From NCBI GenBank assembly GCA_949288185.1, contig CASEIZ010000066.1, positions 1-52,286 of the forward strand: a stretch of 52,286 nt of DNA. The letters are read 5' to 3'. A program made the position numbers and the translations under genes. The notes below the pieces were generated by a model. That model saw only the letters and a list, made by a program, of their open reading frames with translations. It did not search any database and was not told where the DNA came from. Below are positions 35,398 through 44,060 of the stretch, piece by piece (position 1 is the stretch's first letter; each line of letters begins with the position of its first letter). Source of the DNA: an uncultured Eubacteriales bacterium (GTDB taxonomy: Bacteria; Bacillota; Clostridia; TANB77; CAG-508).

Positions 35398-37809
35398 ATG
35401 TTTCAAAATATAAATGAATATACAATACAAGATAGAAAAAAAGAAACCATTAGTAAATGGTCAGAAGTGATGAAACGAAATAATATTATCATGTATATTT
35501 TATCATTTATGTTGTCACTAGTGGGCATAGGAGGGGATTTTTCATTATTTAGTATTAGTATATTAGGAGCTTGTTTCTCATCTTCTATTCCGCTTTTAGG
35601 TGTAACAATCGTATCCTTAATCGGAAATGTTATCAAATTTGGTGTAGGAGGAGGATTAGAGTATTTCTTAACCAGTCTTGTATTTTTTATCAGTTTATTC
35701 ATGATAAAGCCAAAATATAACGAAGAAGAAAGAAATGAAAAAATTAAAGTAGGTAGAAACATTTTTATAAGTGTTTTTGTGATTCAAATCATAAAAGCAT
35801 TATTTTCTACACTTACATTTTATGACATATTATTAAGCATTACCTATACAATCATTACCATTGCATTTTACAAAATATTTGCAAATTCTATTTCTGTGAT
35901 TGAAAATTTTGGAGAAAAAAAGGCATTTTCTATAGAAGAAGTGATTGGGACAAGTCTTCTATTAGCGATAGCCGTAAGTGCTTTTTCAGATGTATCTATT
36001 TTAGGATTTTCAATACGAAACATACTTAGTATATTTATTGTACTCGTTTTAGGATGGAAAAATGGTGTATTGGTAGGTGCTACTTCAGGTGTAACGATTG
36101 GTGTCACACTTGGAATTATTACAGGAGGAGAACCAATTATTATAGCGGCTTATGCGATTTCTGGTATGGTAGCAGGATTTTTAAATCGATTTGGAAGAAT
36201 TGGTGTTATTGTTGGATTTTGCATAGGAAATGTGATATTAGCATATGCATCAAATGGATACACAGTAGAATTAATCTATTTCAAAGAAATTTTATTAGCA
36301 TCTATTATGCTATTAGCAGTACCAAAAAATATTCATATTGATATAGAAGAATTTGTAGGTGGTTCAAAGTTCTTACCAATTTCTAGAGAAAGAAGCTTAA
36401 CAAGAGAAAAAGAAACTGTTGAAAAATTAAATAATGTGTCAGAAACCATCAAAAAAATGGCAAGTGCTTATGCAAAAGATACAAAGCAAGCATTTTCTAT
36501 TGAAGGAAAAGAAGAAAATAAACAAATCTTTATCAATGAATTATTAAATAATTTAGAACCATATAAAGATAATTTACTATATGAAGATATTGCCAATGTG
36601 AATGGAAAAATTGTAGATGAAATATTTAATTTGCTATTAGAAAAGCAAGAAATTGAAAGAGAAGATTTATTAAAAATCTTTGCAGATTGCAATAGTTATA
36701 TTATAGGGTTTGATGATAAAGAAATTAGTGGATATCTAGAAGAAAATATATTACAAGTCTTAAGAATATTAAATATTTCATATAAAGTAAGTAAAAATAA
36801 CTTTGTTTGGAAAAGAAAACTAGAAGAAAGTAAGAAAAATATGGAAACACAATTAAGAGGTGTTTCAAAAGTAATATCTAGTATTGCAAAAGATATCCAA
36901 AAAGAAGCTGTTAAAGAAGAGGACTATACCAAACAAGAAATTGAAGTGATTGAATTATTAAAACAAAAAGAAATAAAGGTAAATGAAGTATCTATCCATA
37001 AAAAAGATAGATATATGGTTCATATATTGCTTGAAGAAATGGCAGATAACCGTATCATAGAAACTATATTGTCAAAAATTTTAAAGGAAAAGATTATTTT
37101 AAATGATGAAAACTCTACGGAAACAGATTTAATGTATATTTCTGATGACAAATATGTGATTGGATTTGCAACAGCAGATTCTAGTAAAAATCAGAGTGAA
37201 GTTTCAGGAGACAATTTTATCAATACAAGACTAAAAGATGGAAAATATGTCATTGCATTAAGTGATGGAATTGGAACCGGTAGAAAAGCAAATGAAAGTA
37301 GTATGCAAGCATTAGCTATGTTACAAAATTTATTGCAATCTGGATTTGATAAAGATAGCTCTATTGAATTAATTACTTCTACTTTAATTAGCAAAAATGA
37401 AGAAATTTTTGCGACATTAGATATTGCCATTATAGATTTATACAAAGGAACGATTGAATTTATAAAAAGTGGAGCTTGTCCAACCTATATGAAGAAAAAT
37501 AAAAAGGTACAAATTATAAAATCAAATTCACTTCCAGCAGGAATGGTTAATCAAGATAACATACAAGTATTTGATACAGATATACAAAATGAACAAATCA
37601 TGCTTATGTGTACAGATGGAATACTAGATTCTAATATAGAATATAAAAACAAGGATTTATGGATTAAATATTTATTAGAAGATATTGAAACAAAAAATAC
37701 CAAAAAAATTGCAGATATCGTGTTAAATGAAGCAATTGATAATAATTTCGGAAAAACAAAAGATGATATGAGTGTCATTGTGTGTAAATTTATGGAAAAA
37801 GATATATAA
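35398..37809 (+). CDS. spoIIE: Stage II sporulation protein E (SpoIIE phosphatase)
   Basis: 803 residues from ATG 35398, chosen because AAAGGTGG lies nine bases upstream; a GTG at 35392 would add two residues. The N-terminal third has about ten membrane segments, the middle is a helical regulatory region (about 325-570), and the C-terminal third is a PP2C-type phosphatase. That domain carries ALSDGIGTGRKA near residue 620 and MCTDGILDSN near 740, keeping the metal-binding Asp residues. SpoIIE dephosphorylates SpoIIAA to release sigma-F in the forespore and interacts with FtsZ. Length is near that of the Bacillus protein (827). It shares a transcript with the WG-repeat gene. I found no clear Spo0A box. 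Confidence 0.95.
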   Translation: MFQNINEYTIQDRKKETISKWSEVMKRNNIIMYILSFMLSLVGIGGDFSLFSISILGACFSSSIPLLGVTIVSLIGNVIKFGVGGGLEYFLTSLVFFISLFMIKPKYNEEERNEKIKVGRNIFISVFVIQIIKALFSTLTFYDILLSITYTIITIAFYKIFANSISVIENFGEKKAFSIEEVIGTSLLLAIAVSAFSDVSILGFSIRNILSIFIVLVLGWKNGVLVGATSGVTIGVTLGIITGGEPIIIAAYAISGMVAGFLNRFGRIGVIVGFCIGNVILAYASNGYTVELIYFKEILLASIMLLAVPKNIHIDIEEFVGGSKFLPISRERSLTREKETVEKLNNVSETIKKMASAYAKDTKQAFSIEGKEENKQIFINELLNNLEPYKDNLLYEDIANVNGKIVDEIFNLLLEKQEIEREDLLKIFADCNSYIIGFDDKEISGYLEENILQVLRILNISYKVSKNNFVWKRKLEESKKNMETQLRGVSKVISSIAKDIQKEAVKEEDYTKQEIEVIELLKQKEIKVNEVSIHKKDRYMVHILLEEMADNRIIETILSKILKEKIILNDENSTETDLMYISDDKYVIGFATADSSKNQSEVSGDNFINTRLKDGKYVIALSDGIGTGRKANESSMQALAMLQNLLQSGFDKDSSIELITSTLISKNEEIFATLDIAIIDLYKGTIEFIKSGACPTYMKKNKKVQIIKSNSLPAGMVNQDNIQVFDTDIQNEQIMLMCTDGILDSNIEYKNKDLWIKYLLEDIETKNTKKIADIVLNEAIDNNFGKTKDDMSVIVCKFMEKDI

Positions 37810-37842
37810 AATGATATTCACTAAAAAAAGGAGGCAAGTATT

Positions 37843-39363
37843 TTGAGTAGAGGAAGAAGATATGAGGAACGAAAGTTAAATAAGAAAAAAGTGTTTGCAG
37901 TCATTTTAGCAATTGTTGTGATTATTATGTCTGTATTTATTATAAGGGGGATTTTTCAAAAAGAAAGTAGTAGAGGAGAAATTGTTAGCAAAACATATTT
38001 TGCAGCATATAAAGACAATAAATGGGGAGTCATTGATGAAAATGGAGATACAGTCATAGAGCCTTCATATGAAGAGATGATGATTATTCCAAATAATAAA
38101 ACAGACATCTTCCTTTGTACATATGATGTAAATTATGACACAGGAGAATATTCAAGCAAAGCTTTAAATAGTGAAAACCAAGATATTTTTACAGATTATA
38201 CAAAAATAGAAGCGATTAGTAATCATGATGAAAATAACAATTTATGGTATGAGGATAATGTATTAAAAGTTCAAAAAGATGGAAAATGGGGAACCATTAA
38301 TTATGATGGAGAAACCATATTAAATACAGAATATGATAGTATAGAAACAATACCAGGAGTAGAAAATGCTTTATTAGTCCAAAAAGATGGAAAATATGGT
38401 GTGGCAGATAGAGAAGGAAGAATTATTTTAGATACGAATTATGTAGAGATTACAAATTTAGGAGAGACCAATAGAGATGGTTATATTGTAAAAGATGACA
38501 CAGGATCATATGGAATTGTAGATTCTTCTAAAAAAGTTATTTTACAAAATCAATACCAAGAAATTGAAAAAGTATATGGAAATGACTTATATGTGGTGAC
38601 ACAAGATGGAAGTCAGAAAGTAGTAAATGCAAATGGAGAAGATGTTTTAACACAAGGATTTGAACAAATATCAGCCATATTAAAAACAAAAGATCAAGGT
38701 GTTATTTACATCTCAAGCGGACAATATGGTGTTATGAGCTTAACAGGAGAAATTTTGATAGAAGCACAATATGATAATTTAGTAGAAGCAAAAGCCAATA
38801 TTTTTATTGCAACAAAAGGAGAAACACAAGGAATTGTGGATATAGAAAATGCAGAAAAAGTACCATTTACTTATCAATCCATTACATATAATGAAACAGG
38901 AGATATCTATATTGCAGAAGATGAAAATTTCAATAGTAATATCTTAAATAATAATTTTGATGTACAACAAACAGGAATTTTAATTGAAATAAATACAGAT
39001 GCAGGCTATTTCGAGTTAAGACAAGATGATGAATATAAATATTATAATTTTAGATTTGAAGAAAGAGATAAAACAGAAATTTTAAGTAGTAATACATTAT
39101 ATTTAGATAAGAAAGATAATCTATATGGATATGTAGACAAAGACGGAAATGTTGTGGTAGAATATATGTATGATGATGCGACAGAACAAAATGAATATGG
39201 ATTTGCAGCAGTAAAAAAAGACGGAAAATGGGGTGCAATTAATAATAAAGGAGAGGTTGTACAAGAACCAACATACAATTTAGACGATTATTTAGTCATT
39301 GACTTTATTGGAAAATGGCATCTAGGAAAAGATTTAAACATGAATTATTACAATCAAGAGTAA
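37843..39363 (+). CDS. Membrane-anchored WG-repeat protein (TTG start)
   Basis: 506 residues. After a basic N-terminus there is one membrane helix (about 16-36). The outside part has about seven WG/KWG repeats near residues 61, 147, 183, 221, 293, 427 and 461, such as KWGVIDENG, KWGTINYDG and KWGAINNKG. WG repeats form beta-structured surfaces for binding; the partner is unknown. The TTG start at 37843 is preceded by AAAGGAGG at eight bases. The gene lies 33 bases after spoIIE with no terminator between, so it is probably co-transcribed, which hints at, but does not prove, a sporulation role. Confidence 0.8.
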   Translation: MSRGRRYEERKLNKKKVFAVILAIVVIIMSVFIIRGIFQKESSRGEIVSKTYFAAYKDNKWGVIDENGDTVIEPSYEEMMIIPNNKTDIFLCTYDVNYDTGEYSSKALNSENQDIFTDYTKIEAISNHDENNNLWYEDNVLKVQKDGKWGTINYDGETILNTEYDSIETIPGVENALLVQKDGKYGVADREGRIILDTNYVEITNLGETNRDGYIVKDDTGSYGIVDSSKKVILQNQYQEIEKVYGNDLYVVTQDGSQKVVNANGEDVLTQGFEQISAILKTKDQGVIYISSGQYGVMSLTGEILIEAQYDNLVEAKANIFIATKGETQGIVDIENAEKVPFTYQSITYNETGDIYIAEDENFNSNILNNNFDVQQTGILIEINTDAGYFELRQDDEYKYYNFRFEERDKTEILSSNTLYLDKKDNLYGYVDKDGNVVVEYMYDDATEQNEYGFAAVKKDGKWGAINNKGEVVQEPTYNLDDYLVIDFIGKWHLGKDLNMNYYNQE

Positions 39364-39395
39364 GTATTTGCTAAAAAATCTAGTTTTCATTTTAT

Positions 39396-39425
39396 TTGAG
39401 CGTCAAATTTGAAAAATAATATAAT
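39396..39425 (+). promoter_or_regulatory. Promoter of the unknown tail-anchored gene
   Basis: TTGAGC (39396-39401), 18-base spacer, TATAAT (39420-39425), about 50 bases before the chosen ATG at 39476. Confidence 0.5.
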
Positions 39426-39475
39426 CAATGAGGCAATATAAAAAAGGAAGTAATTTTAATAAAAAGGTGATAAAC

Positions 39476-40708
39476 ATGGAACTAAAGATAAACTATCAAT
39501 ACACATATTTTATACATCCTTTTGTTGTAAAACAAAAGAAATATCAAAAATATATATTACGATTATTAAAAGATGAAAATTGTAAATTGAAAAGATTTGA
39601 AAAGGAAAAAGACCTAAGGTTATATAAACATTTTACTCCAAAAATGAGGGATTTTCTTTTTTCAAGTTTTAGTTTTACAAATGCAAAATATACAAAATTC
39701 AAAGAAATGCCAATAGAAACACAGGCGGCAGTACTTTCAAAATATCCTTGCAGTATATTTGAATACACGATAAAAAATGATATTCAAGGTAAGGCAGGAG
39801 ATGGAAAAGGTATATTCTTTAAAATTCGAAAAATGGAAATTATTTGTTTTCAAACAGGAATTTGTTTTTTGTGTATGAAAACAAATATAGAGGATAATCC
39901 TACTTTTTCAGATGTTTTGAATTTTAATTATAAATTTAGAGATATCAAGCAAGATAATCGAACATTAAATAATTATGATAAAATCAACATACAAACAGAT
40001 AGTTTTGCAAGTATTGATAAACTTACAGATTTTATAAATGAAATTACAGGTTCTAATGTAGAGGCAATCAAATTAGATATTAATACAGAACGATTTTTAA
40101 CATATTCCTATGTATGTATAGACCAGTCAGCATGGAATGTAGATAATCCATTTGAAAATATTGAGAATAATTTTATAAAATTTGTCAGGTTTTTGCCTGC
40201 TGATAATTCATCAAGTTTAAAAGAAGATGATATGTTGTCATTATCAAAATGGAAATATACAAAAATGGGAATTACAAAATATGGTGTAACTTTGTTCTCA
40301 TCATCAACAGATATTAATAATTACACCATTTTACCAAATGAATTTGAGCAACAATATTTATATACATATATATTTGAACTATATAAGAAAATTTATTTAA
40401 AAAAACTAAGTTTGGAATTTAAACATCCAGCGAAAATGAAAGAAGTAAGAAAAGAATTTATATCTTTTACAAAAAATATATGGATTCAAGAAGTGACAGA
40501 AGATGAAACAGGCACGATGTTTGATCATAAGGTAAAAGAAATGTTGGGATTAGAACAATTATATTATGAAGTGAAAAATGAGTATGATGTATTATATAAA
40601 GAGCTAAATATCGAAAAAAATAAAAATATAACAATTGTCATTTCAATTATTTTAATTGTTTCATTAGTATTTAATATATTAAATTTTATATTACTATCAA
40701 AATATTAG
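39476..40708 (+). CDS. Unrecognised protein with a C-terminal coiled coil and tail anchor
   Basis: 410 residues from the ATG at 39476, preceded by AAAAGGTGATAAAC; an in-frame ATG at 39428 has no good ribosome binding site. There is no signal peptide. The body is mixed alpha/beta with Lys and Asn enrichment and contains KAGDGKGIFFKIRKMEI. The last 60 residues form a likely coiled coil (LEQLYYEVKNEYDVLYKEL) followed by one membrane helix (about 385-407) and only a few residues. This is a tail-anchored topology with the bulk in the cytoplasm, loosely reminiscent of CorA-like folds but without the GMN signature. Function unknown. Confidence 0.75.
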   Translation: MELKINYQYTYFIHPFVVKQKKYQKYILRLLKDENCKLKRFEKEKDLRLYKHFTPKMRDFLFSSFSFTNAKYTKFKEMPIETQAAVLSKYPCSIFEYTIKNDIQGKAGDGKGIFFKIRKMEIICFQTGICFLCMKTNIEDNPTFSDVLNFNYKFRDIKQDNRTLNNYDKINIQTDSFASIDKLTDFINEITGSNVEAIKLDINTERFLTYSYVCIDQSAWNVDNPFENIENNFIKFVRFLPADNSSSLKEDDMLSLSKWKYTKMGITKYGVTLFSSSTDINNYTILPNEFEQQYLYTYIFELYKKIYLKKLSLEFKHPAKMKEVRKEFISFTKNIWIQEVTEDETGTMFDHKVKEMLGLEQLYYEVKNEYDVLYKELNIEKNKNITIVISIILIVSLVFNILNFILLSKY

Positions 40709-40709
40709 T

Positions 40710-40775
40710 TGGGACCATTGGGACCATTGGGATCAGATCTATTTGGACCCATTTGGTTCCTATTTTTATATCTAA
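40710..40775 (+). terminator. Imperfect palindrome/terminator with tandem GGGACCATT
   Basis: GGGACCATT occurs twice in tandem with a third partial copy. The block pairs imperfectly with ATTTGGACCCATTTGG after the centre AGATCT, and is followed by TATTTTTAT. It sits just after a stop codon. It also extends the acpS reading frame artificially upstream. Confidence 0.5.
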
Positions 40776-40798
40776 TAAAAAAGAAAAGGAAGAAGATT

Positions 40799-41194
40799 AT
40801 GAAAATCAGTTGTGGAACAGATATTATAGAAATTAAACGAATAAAAGAAAGTATAAACGATTTAGGAACAAAATTTTTAGAACGTGTTTATACAGACAAA
40901 GAAATAGAATATTGTGAAAGTAAAAATAATCAGAAATATCAACATTATGCAGCTAGATTTGCCGCAAAAGAAGCAGTATTTAAGGCAATTTCAAGTAGAT
41001 TAAATAATAAATATGATATTGGTTGGAAAAACATAGAAGTTGTCAATGATGAAAATGGAAGACCACATGCAGGTTTATTAGATATTGAAATACAAGAAAT
41101 AGAAGAAATGGATATTAGTATTTCACATTGTAAAGAATATGCAACAGCAAATGTAGTGGTAATTTGGAAAAATGTCGCATTGATGTCTCATTGA
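40799..41194 (+). CDS. acpS: Holo-[acyl-carrier-protein] synthase AcpS
   Basis: 131 residues starting MKISCGTDIIEI after AAAGGAAGAAG. An upstream in-frame TTG at 40709 would add 30 residues from a repeat and is not credible. The enzyme transfers 4'-phosphopantetheine from CoA to apo-ACP. The metal-binding Asp in GTDIIEI and the Glu in ARFAAKEAVFKA are both present, as is ISISHC near the C-terminus. The final residues (ALMSH) are encoded within a palindrome, so the natural C-terminus may have been altered by it. Next to tatD. Confidence 0.93.
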   Translation: MKISCGTDIIEIKRIKESINDLGTKFLERVYTDKEIEYCESKNNQKYQHYAARFAAKEAVFKAISSRLNNKYDIGWKNIEVVNDENGRPHAGLLDIEIQEIEEMDISISHCKEYATANVVVIWKNVALMSH

Positions 41195-41234
41195 GTTCGT
41201 TTTTCTGTGCGACATCGTTTGTCAATGCGACATT
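41171..41234 (+). terminator. Palindrome overlapping the 3' end of acpS
   Basis: Perfect 12-base outer arms AATGTCGCATTG (41171-41182) and CAATGCGACATT (41223-41234), plus inner GATGTC/GACATC. The left arm is inside acpS. There is no T run after it, so it may be a palindromic repeat rather than a classic terminator. Confidence 0.55.
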
Positions 41235-41255
41235 AACAAAGGAGGTAAAGAGGGA

Positions 41256-42050
41256 ATGGAGTTTTTAGATAGTCATTGCCATTTAGATGATGAGAGATTT
41301 GATGAAGATAGAGAAAAATTAATTGCAGAAATAAAAAAAGCAGATATTTCCAAGTTTGTATCAGCAGGATATAGTGTAGAAGGTTCTATAAAAGGTGTTG
41401 CATTATCAAAAACATATGATTTTGTATACACAACTTGTGGAATTTCTCCAAATGATATTCCACAAACTGAAGAAGAACTGTGGAAAGATATAGAAATAAT
41501 CAAAGATTTAGTGGAAGACAATATACAAGATAAAAAAATAGTTGCTATTGGAGAAATTGGTTTAGATTATTATTGGGAAAAAAATCCACAAAGAAGAGAA
41601 TTACAAAGACAAGCCTTTATAAAACAAATTGAGATGGCAAATGCATTGGATTTACCAATTGTGATTCATACAAGAGAAGCGGTTATGGATACCATTGAAA
41701 TTTTAAAGAAACATACAGTGAATAAAAAAGGTATTTTTCATTGTTGTCCACTAAATAGAGAACTAGTGAAAGAAGCATTAAAACTTGGATTTTATATATC
41801 TTTTGCAGGTCCAGTTACTTTTAAAAATTCTAAAAATGCAAATGAAATTATTGAGATGGTACCAAATGATAAAATGTTAATTGAAACCGATAGCCCTTAT
41901 TTAGCACCAGAACCAGTTAGAGGGACTAGAAATGATCCAAGAAATGTGAAACATATTGCACAAAAAATAGCAGATGTAAAAGGAATTTCATTAGAAGAAA
42001 CAGCTAAGTTGACATATGACAATGCGAAAAAAATCTTTGCGATTACTTGA
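41256..42050 (+). CDS. tatD: TatD family metal-dependent hydrolase (DNase)
   Basis: 264 residues, the usual size. The amidohydrolase metal ligands are in place: DSHCHLDD at the N-terminus, GEIGLDYYW near residue 100, VIHTREA near 135, IFHCC near 160 and ETDSPYLAPEP near 210. TatD proteins are Mg-dependent 3'-5' exonucleases and may also edit D-aminoacyl-tRNA. AAAGGAGG lies 10 bases or so before the ATG. The last codons form one arm of a terminator shared with htpX. Confidence 0.93.
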   Translation: MEFLDSHCHLDDERFDEDREKLIAEIKKADISKFVSAGYSVEGSIKGVALSKTYDFVYTTCGISPNDIPQTEEELWKDIEIIKDLVEDNIQDKKIVAIGEIGLDYYWEKNPQRRELQRQAFIKQIEMANALDLPIVIHTREAVMDTIEILKKHTVNKKGIFHCCPLNRELVKEALKLGFYISFAGPVTFKNSKNANEIIEMVPNDKMLIETDSPYLAPEPVRGTRNDPRNVKHIAQKIADVKGISLEETAKLTYDNAKKIFAIT

Positions 42051-42081
42051 TGCTAATGCAAATCAAGTAATCACAAAGATT
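42032..42081. terminator. Bidirectional terminator between tatD and htpX
   Basis: Nineteen-base arms (42032-42050 with 42063-42081) with one mismatch; the left arm includes the tatD stop region and the right arm abuts the htpX stop. It is flanked by A runs on the left and T-rich sequence on the right, suiting both directions. Confidence 0.75.
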
Positions 42082-42987
42082 TTAATATTTTAAATTTCGT
42101 AAAGCTTCAATTCTATCAGCAGTACTAGGGTGTGTAGACCATATATTTGTACTTCTCTTTTTGCCATTTTTAGCATCTTTCTTAAATGGATTAATAATAT
42201 ACATATTTGCAGTTGCATTGTTTGCAGTCTCTAATTGATTTGGGTCGTTTTCTAATTTTTCTAAAGCAGAAATTAAACCATCTGGGTTACGCGTAAATTC
42301 TACAGCAGTACTATCTGCTAAAAATTCTCGTTTTCTAGACAAAGCAAGTTGCATTAAAGAACCAAAGATAGGAGATAAAATGAGAAAAATCAATCCAATT
42401 ATCATTAATATACCGTTTGCTTTACTATCATTATCATTATCTTTCATTCCACCCCAAAATAATGCACGAGAAAATAAATCAGATAACATAACAATAAATC
42501 CTACCATAACAGAAACGACACAACTTAAACGAATATCATAATTTTTAATATGACTCATTTCATGAGCAATAACGCCTTCTAATTCATAATAATCTAATTT
42601 TTCTAAAAGACCAGTTGTTACACAAATAACAGCATTTTGTGGATTTCTACCAGTTGCAAAAGCATTTGGCTGACTATCATCTACTACATAAAGTCTAGGT
42701 TTATTAGGAAGTCCGGCGGTGACCATTAAGGCATCTAAAATATTGACTAATTTTTGATCTTCCCCTTTAGTAGCAGGTCTAGCCTTATTTAGGGATAATA
42801 CAATTTTATCACTATAATAATAAGAAGCCCAAGCAGAACCAATAGAAAAGATTAAGGCAATGACAATAGACATCGTTCCTAATCGTAAAGCATGACAAAT
42901 ATAGTAGGCAATTAATGTAATGATTAAAATAAAGATTCCTACTATGAGTCCTGATTCAAATTTATTTTTTTTACTAGTTTCAAACAT
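42082..42987 (-). CDS. htpX: Membrane protease HtpX
   Basis: 301 residues from the ATG at 42985-42987, which lies ten bases after GAAAGG; an earlier ATG (43008) overlaps that site. Two N-terminal membrane helices (about 12-30 and 33-52) precede the zinc protease motif VIAHEMSHIKN. Further hydrophobic segments and the distal glutamate region REFLADSTAVEF follow. HtpX degrades damaged membrane proteins under stress. It lies downstream of lemA in a pair found in many bacteria, about 140 bases apart. Confidence 0.93.
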   Translation of the reverse strand: MFETSKKNKFESGLIVGIFILIITLIAYYICHALRLGTMSIVIALIFSIGSAWASYYYSDKIVLSLNKARPATKGEDQKLVNILDALMVTAGLPNKPRLYVVDDSQPNAFATGRNPQNAVICVTTGLLEKLDYYELEGVIAHEMSHIKNYDIRLSCVVSVMVGFIVMLSDLFSRALFWGGMKDNDNDSKANGILMIIGLIFLILSPIFGSLMQLALSRKREFLADSTAVEFTRNPDGLISALEKLENDPNQLETANNATANMYIINPFKKDAKNGKKRSTNIWSTHPSTADRIEALRNLKY

Positions 42988-43130
42988 AATCATTAAACCT
43001 TTCATCAAAATTTATATTAAAGGAATTAACCTTATTAAAGCAAAACATATAAAGTCAATCTTAAAATAGTCTTTTAAAAAAAGAGGAATAAGGTAAAAAC
43101 CCCAATTCCCTTTCAAAATCAATCGTTATA

Positions 43131-43685
43131 TTATTTTCCAAAATCAACTTTAACATTTTTTCTTGCTTCTTCATTTTCAGCTTCAAATAAATCACGAGCT
43201 TTAAAATGGAACATTCCAGCAATAATGTTAGATGGGAAAATTTCTAATTTTGTATTATACATTGTTACAGTATCATTATAAAATTGTCTAGAAAAAGCAA
43301 TCTTATTTTCTGTGTTTCTAAGTTCTTCTGATAATTCTGAAAAGTTTTGGTTTGCTTTTAACTCTGGATAACTTTCAGATACTGCCATAATGGTTTTTAA
43401 AGCATTAGATAATTGATTATCTAATGAAGCTTTTTCAGCAACACTTTCTGTATTGGCCCATGAAGTTCTAAGTTCTGCAATTTTTTCAAAAGTTTCAGAT
43501 TCATGTGTCATATAACCTTTAACAGTTTCAACGAAATTAGGAATTAAGTCAAATCTTCTCTGTAATTGTACATCTATTTGACTCCATGCGTTGTCAACTT
43601 TTATTCTTGCTTGAACTAAACCATTATACATAGCAATAACAGCTATAACAATAATAACGACAATTGCTAATATAATCCAACCCAT
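43131..43685 (-). CDS. lemA: LemA family protein
   Basis: 184 residues. One N-terminal membrane helix (about 2-19) is followed by a helical bundle with NAWSQIDVQLQRRFDLIPN and the C-terminal FHFKARDLFEA, both LemA family signatures. Function is not settled; the family often accompanies HtpX, as it does here. AAGGAGGAA precedes the ATG on the minus strand. A promoter lies upstream. Confidence 0.93.
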   Translation of the reverse strand: MGWIILAIVVIIVIAVIAMYNGLVQARIKVDNAWSQIDVQLQRRFDLIPNFVETVKGYMTHESETFEKIAELRTSWANTESVAEKASLDNQLSNALKTIMAVSESYPELKANQNFSELSEELRNTENKIAFSRQFYNDTVTMYNTKLEIFPSNIIAGMFHFKARDLFEAENEEARKNVKVDFGK

Positions 43686-43723
43686 TTATAAAATTCCTCC
43701 TTATACTTATTATATACAAAAAT

Positions 43724-43752
43724 ATCATAGCATATTAATTATTTTTATACAA
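43724..43752 (-). promoter_or_regulatory. Promoter of lemA-htpX
   Basis: On the minus strand TTGTAT (43747-43752), 17-base spacer and TATGAT (43724-43729), about 40 bases before the lemA ATG. Confidence 0.55.
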
Positions 43753-43996
43753 TATGAATGTGAAGAAATTGTGAAAAAATGTTGAATTATCGTTACAGTT
43801 CAGTGTAGCGAATTATCATATATTAAAAAAGTTAATAAAAAAGGAATATTTTTTAAAATTTTTCATATAGTATAGTATGGACAAAAAGTGGACAAATATG
43901 AAGGTTTTTAAGATAAAAAATTATGTAAATATGCATAAAAAACAACAAAGAAAAACTTAGGGACGCAATGGTTTGGACGAAAAAACGTACCAAAAT
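43753..43996. other. Intergenic stretch with a degenerate GGGACG repeat remnant
   Basis: AT-rich sequence between the divergent lemA and G5/3D genes. I see no gene here. Around 43961-43996, GGGACGCAATGG...GGACG and ACGTACCAAAATTT loosely echo the palindromic elements at 3611 and 4257 but without a clean stem. Confidence 0.4.
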
Positions 43997-44025
43997 TTGA
44001 CTTTTAATAAAAAAAATAGTATAAT
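43997..44025 (+). promoter_or_regulatory. Promoter of the G5/3D gene
   Basis: TTGACT (43997-44002), 17-base spacer, TATAAT (44020-44025). Consensus quality; the start of transcription would be about 30 bases before the ATG. Confidence 0.75.
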
Positions 44026-44060
44026 AATATTGTGTTGCCAAAAGGAGGTAATTGAATCTT

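Noticed and set aside
36054..36341. 95-codon Trp/Cys-rich frame inside spoIIE
   Set aside because: An out-of-frame shadow of the spoIIE membrane region with no ribosome binding site.
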